The notes beneath the pieces are model-generated. The model made no database searches and was not told the origin of the DNA. It saw only the letters and a list, made by a program, of their open reading frames with translations. From Bacillota bacterium (GTDB lineage: Bacteria > Bacillota_A > Clostridia > Peptostreptococcales > Anaerovoracaceae): 10,621 nt of DNA. This document shows positions 8,002-10,621 of the stretch, piece after piece (position 1 is the stretch's first letter; each line of letters begins with the position of its first letter). The position numbers and the translations under genes were made by a program. The stretch is taken from assembly GCA_017457585.1 (NCBI GenBank), contig JAFTHD010000092.1:1-10621 (forward strand), in the 5' to 3' direction.

Positions 8002-8033
8002 GAAGGAATGCAAAGTTTGTCCGTTTGCACCCC

Positions 8034-8167
8034 GAACAATTCACTGGCTTCACGCTGGCGGCTCTGAAAAGAGCGCTCGCCGGACCCGTGCCGCTGGTCC
8101 AAAGAACGCCCGCTGGACCCGCACCGTGGGTCATAGAACGCTCACTGGCCCCACGCCGCTGCTCTGC
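8034..8167. repeat. Four degenerate G+C-rich tandem repeats of 32-37 bp
   Basis: Units begin at 8034, 8071, 8104 and 8136 with the shared pattern GAACGCTCRCTGGMCCC, then CRCGCCGCTGGTC. Unit 1 is longer and more diverged. Unit 2 contains GGACC...GGTCC (8082-8100) and unit 3 contains GACCC...GGGTC (8116-8132), so each can form a small hairpin with a different base sequence. The 32-33 bp period is not a multiple of three, which argues against coding. The block is much richer in G+C than the DNA on either side. Function unknown. Confidence 0.6.
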
Positions 8168-8359
8168 AATACCTAATCGGGATTTTTCCCTTTTTCAGAA
8201 TTGCAAGCCCTCGATTTTAATACCTAAAACGCCTTTTTCCCTTTTTCAGAATTGCAAATCATCCAGTTGCAATTCTATATATCAAAAAACGTTATTTCAG
8301 AATTACTTTTGCCTATTTGCAATTCTGAAAATCGATTTTTGTCCGTTTAGGTATTGCAA
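8166..8359. repeat. Cluster of TTGCAA-bounded AGAATT repeats
   Basis: Two direct 41-bp units (8166-8206, 8217-8257; period 51) share AATACCTAA and the 24-bp block from TTTTTCCC through TTTTTCAG to AATTGCAA. A third unit (8317-8359) is inverted: its reverse complement again runs from GCAATACCTAA to CAGAATTGCAA, with a changed middle. A degenerate piece (8267-8304) has AGAATT-type ends on both sides. Neighbouring units form two perfect 10-bp inverted repeats, at 8248-8257/8267-8276 and 8295-8304/8321-8330. A further fragment with GTTTAGG and TTGCAAT lies at 8377-8398. No gene is visible here; the family is not one I recognise. Confidence 0.7.
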
Positions 8360-8411
8360 GCACATATGGTAGGCGCGTTTAGGATAAAGCGTTGCAATCT
8401 AATCAATACAA

Positions 8412-8438
8412 TACCGGCCAGCGAATCACTGACCGGCA
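8412..8438 (-). terminator. Probable terminator of the heptad-repeat gene
   Basis: On the minus strand TGCCGGTCAG and CTGGCCGGTA pair over 10 bp, with two G-U wobbles, around the loop TGATTCG. The sequence after it is T-rich but not a clean T run (TTGTATTGATTAG). It lies 34 nt past the stop codon of the heptad-repeat gene on the same strand. Confidence 0.6.
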
Positions 8439-8471
8439 CTATTCGCACACACTTAGGCTTGATTGAGCGTG

Positions 8472-10532
8472 CTATTTTGTAATTTCTGTTTTGTATATAA
8501 AGTGAACGCTTGAATCCATCTCACTGTTCACCTGTGTGAAGTGGTCGTAATCCTTACCTGCCTTGAGTACATCGTCCAGATTATCAACGAGTCCCTTAAG
8601 ATCGTCTTCATACATCTTTACCAGTTCCTTGATGCCTTCCTTGTAGAACTTGCTCATGCCCTTTTTTAGTTCATTGGATCCTTTGTCGAGAAGACTAATC
8701 CCTTCAATAAGAGATCCGGTACTATCATCAAGTGTTTGCATTCCATCTGCTAAGGTTTTAGCACCCTTGTTCAGCTGCTTTGCACCTGTATCGAGAGCAC
8801 TCGCACCCTTTGCCAGGGATTCAGCACCCTTCTTCAGTTCACCGGAACCACCAACCAGCTTATCGAGGCCTGAGTAGAGAGATTTCGATCCCTTAACCAG
8901 TCCCGGATTCTTATCTGTTCCATCTCCGTTAAGACCACTCTGGATTTGTTTGATTCCGCTCTGGATTGATTCAGCACCTTTTTCTAATTGACCGGCAGCT
9001 GTATCGACAGATTCAGCACCTTTACTTACTGCATCAGCTCCTGTGTTAAGCGCCTTTGAACTATCAACTAATGTACTAACGCCATCGTTTGCATTTTTGG
9101 CTCCAGTGCTCAATGTAGAAGCCCCTGAGACCAACTGACTGTTTCCATTCTTAATCGTCTCAAGTCCGGAAATAATCGTGTCTAACTGGGTTTTCTGTTC
9201 TCCTGTCAGCGTCTCACTTAACGCCTTAAGTCCCTCAATCGATTGATTTAGACCATCAGTTTCAGACTTAAGACCGCTCTCTAATTGTGATGCACCTGAA
9301 CTAAGAGCACTGATTCCACCAGAAAGGTTTGCTACTCCGTCTGTATACTCCTTAACGCCACTCTTCAAACCACTCGCGCCTTCCTTCAGCGTGCCGGTTC
9401 CGTTTTGAAGCTTTATCAGCCCTCCGACCAGAGTATCCGAACCATCTGCAAGACCTGTGCTGTCATCTGTACCATCGATACCTGCCTGAACCTTTGCGAG
9501 TCCTTCTGCGATCGATTCGGCTCCCGTTCTGGCTGTAATAACTCCGTTTCTCAGTTCACGAGTTCCGCTGGCAAGACTATTCGCTCCTGAAGCTAATTTG
9601 CCGGTGTTCCCGGATATCTGACCTGTACCCTTCTTGACCTGCTTCGCTCCGTCTGCCAGTGCGCCAACGCCGTCTTCCAGGTCACCTGACTGGCTGTACA
9701 TGTAGTCGATGCCGTCGTACAGTTCCTGCGTTCCCTCGACCAGCTTTTTGCTCGCCTTATCGAGGGCCTTGATATCATCGTCCAGATCCATATCATCCAG
9801 TTCGTCCGTGTCAATATCCTCGTAGAGACTGTTCGTCACGATGGTCATCATGTCCTCGCAGTCGAACTTGTCAGCGGTTCCCGTAATCGTCACCTTATCC
9901 CCAAGTGAGATTTCGTCGCTGTCGATGTCCAGACCTTCCTTGAGCCCCGGCACGGCCATTCCAACGATGACGCTCTTGTTGCCGTTGTTGATAACCTTAC
10001 CGTTATCAACGTCCACATTTTTAAACGTGTCGTTGTCAGCAATCAGTCCTGTCATGACTACGAAGGGAACCTTCTTGCCGTTTACATCCGTGTTGTTATT
10101 GTATTTAATGACGATTTTAACGTCGCCTGACTTTCCCTGAAGCTTCTCACCTGTAACTTTGGTACCGTTAAGATAGTACGTAACGTCCAGCGATACGGGA
10201 GCGCTCTTATCGGTATAACCCTGATAATAGATGTCGTTTCCCTGCGCTTCCCATGTGAGGGTGTTTCCGTCCTTGCTGAACTTTTCGTCACCCTTTACGT
10301 TCTCGATGTCGGTCAGGTTCGATTCGTCCAGCATGGTCTTGGCATTGGTGTTGTTCTTCAGGTGGTCGCTAACGATGGTCTCCGTTGCCGCACCGGATCC
10401 GTCGGTAATGACGTATACCGTCTCCTCCTTCACATTCTTTGTCGCTCCGAAGGTCGGCGCACACGTCATGGCGAATCCCACCAGGACAGCCGTCGTCAGC
10501 GTAAGCATCTTCTTTCTGCGTTTATTCTTCAT
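8472..10532 (-). CDS. Exported Leu/Gly heptad-repeat protein, YhgE/Pip-like
   Basis: This 686-residue protein carries a Sec signal peptide: KNKRRKK, then a hydrophobic stretch to about residue 27, with cleavage probably near TFGA. Residues about 110-145 (TYYLNG, GKSGDVKI) form a beta-rich region. Residues 236-253 are very acidic (DTDELDDMDLDDD). From about 263 to 625 the chain is built of xxxLxxG heptads such as LASGANSLASGTRELRNG, the TIGR03057-type repeat of YhgE/Pip proteins, likely a long helical rod. The tail (VHFIYKTEITK) has no membrane anchor, unlike YhgE. The start is set at 10532 because GGAGG lies 8 nt before it and the signal peptide begins there; an in-frame ATG at 10577 lies inside the upstream gene and has no such support. 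The ATG overlaps the upstream stop, so the two are coupled. The role, perhaps as extracellular partner of a membrane protein, is inferred. Confidence 0.85.
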   Translation of the reverse strand: MKNKRRKKMLTLTTAVLVGFAMTCAPTFGATKNVKEETVYVITDGSGAATETIVSDHLKNNTNAKTMLDESNLTDIENVKGDEKFSKDGNTLTWEAQGNDIYYQGYTDKSAPVSLDVTYYLNGTKVTGEKLQGKSGDVKIVIKYNNNTDVNGKKVPFVVMTGLIADNDTFKNVDVDNGKVINNGNKSVIVGMAVPGLKEGLDIDSDEISLGDKVTITGTADKFDCEDMMTIVTNSLYEDIDTDELDDMDLDDDIKALDKASKKLVEGTQELYDGIDYMYSQSGDLEDGVGALADGAKQVKKGTGQISGNTGKLASGANSLASGTRELRNGVITARTGAESIAEGLAKVQAGIDGTDDSTGLADGSDTLVGGLIKLQNGTGTLKEGASGLKSGVKEYTDGVANLSGGISALSSGASQLESGLKSETDGLNQSIEGLKALSETLTGEQKTQLDTIISGLETIKNGNSQLVSGASTLSTGAKNANDGVSTLVDSSKALNTGADAVSKGAESVDTAAGQLEKGAESIQSGIKQIQSGLNGDGTDKNPGLVKGSKSLYSGLDKLVGGSGELKKGAESLAKGASALDTGAKQLNKGAKTLADGMQTLDDSTGSLIEGISLLDKGSNELKKGMSKFYKEGIKELVKMYEDDLKGLVDNLDDVLKAGKDYDHFTQVNSEMDSSVHFIYKTEITK

Positions 10533-10621
10533 CTGTACTCCCTCCTTCAAGAGCCTGTGCAAATTCTTCGTTTTCACCCTTTCTCGCCTTTTTCATGCCG
10601 CCTGTGGTCCCTATGATCAGC
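10522..10621 (-). CDS. 3' end of an upstream membrane-protein gene (partial)
   Basis: A reading frame enters from the right edge and ends at TAA 10522-10524 after 32 visible residues. It opens with a small hydrophobic stretch (LIIGTTGG), then a basic and acidic soluble tail (MKKARKGENEEF... to STDEE). This looks like the end of a last membrane helix with a short cytoplasmic tail. The stop lies 11 nt inside the heptad-repeat gene, and the GGAGG of that gene is within this coding end, a tightly coupled arrangement. An RND/MMPL-type or YhgE-type membrane protein would fit known neighbourhoods, but too little is visible to name it. Confidence 0.6.
   Translation of the reverse strand, partial: LIIGTTGGMKKARKGENEEFAQALEGGSTDEE
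10540..10545 (-). promoter_or_regulatory. Ribosome binding site that decides the heptad-protein start
   Basis: On the minus strand GGAGG is followed after about 8 bases (GAGTACAG) by the ATG at 10532. This supports the shorter 686-residue product over an upstream in-frame ATG at 10577, which would add 15 residues before the signal peptide. Confidence 0.75.

Noticed and set aside
6470..8067. Open frames of 246 codons (minus, other frame) and 282 codons (plus) across the MATE gene.
   Set aside because: They are shadows of the MATE coding sequence. Their translations are rich in His, Arg and Tyr, have no membrane segments and match no family.
8034..8167. Possible CRISPR array from the 32-bp repeat period.
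   Set aside because: The units are contiguous with no unique spacers, they are strongly diverged from each other, and no cas gene is in the window.
8247..8276. The perfect 10-bp hairpin AGAATTGCAA/TTGCAATTCT as a transcription terminator.
   Set aside because: No T run follows it on either strand, and the arms are better explained as ends of two oppositely oriented repeat units.
8025..8372. A 115-codon plus-strand open frame across the repeat cluster, with 17-residue repeats (FSLFQNCK).
   Set aside because: The repeats are partly inverted and the neighbouring 32-33 bp repeats break frame, so the frame is a by-product of the DNA repeats. There is no ribosome binding site and the residue make-up is implausible.
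10533..10577. Fifteen extra N-terminal residues for the heptad-repeat protein (start at 10577).
   Set aside because: This stretch is the coding end of the upstream gene in another frame. The GGAGG and the signal peptide both point to 10532 as the start.

Overview
The window looks like chromosomal DNA of an anaerobic Bacillota, most likely a clostridium. Base composition is near 50% G+C by eye. Genes have strong GGAGG/GAGGTG ribosome binding sites and sigma-A-like promoters. The gene set includes a giant iron-sulfur acyl-CoA dehydratase activase, a prokaryotic sodium:amino-acid symporter, a DinF/NorM-type MATE pump and an exported Leu/Gly heptad-repeat protein. A placement near Eubacteriales Family XIII is only a guess. 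I see no rRNA, tRNA, CRISPR array, transposase or phage gene.

Layout, left to right. (1) 39-4304, minus: a 1421-residue fused activase with two ASKHA ATPase halves, a Cys-rich linker and dehydratase-like C-terminal regions. (2) 4305-4398: a compact divergent control region with overlapping promoters and a 20-bp imperfect palindrome. (3) 4399-5010, plus: a small 10-cysteine, YkgJ-like probable metal-binding protein. (4) 5012-5041: a hairpin able to terminate transcription from both sides. (5) 5073-7911, minus: a two-gene transporter operon, MATE pump first, then NSS symporter, 16 nt apart. Its promoter is at 7973-8001, and the short leader holds a terminator-like hairpin and a possible leader peptide. 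(6) 8016-8400: a gene-free stretch made of two unrelated repeat families. One is a G+C-rich 32-33 bp tandem repeat and the other an A+T-rich set bounded by TTGCAA and built on AGAATT. (7) 8412-8438: a probable terminator. (8) 8472-10532, minus: an exported Leu/Gly heptad-repeat protein related to the extracellular part of YhgE/Pip proteins, translationally coupled to (9) the 3' end of a membrane-protein gene that runs off the right edge.

How the parts work together: the two transporters are almost certainly cotranscribed. The heptad-repeat protein probably works at the cell surface with its upstream membrane partner. The activase and the Cys-rich protein share a control region and may be co-regulated. 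The least explained parts are the double repeat cluster at 8016-8400 and the leader of the MATE gene. No complete new defence or mobile system is visible. The best candidates for something undescribed are the repeat cluster, the MATE leader and the cramped activase/Cys-rich divergent promoter.
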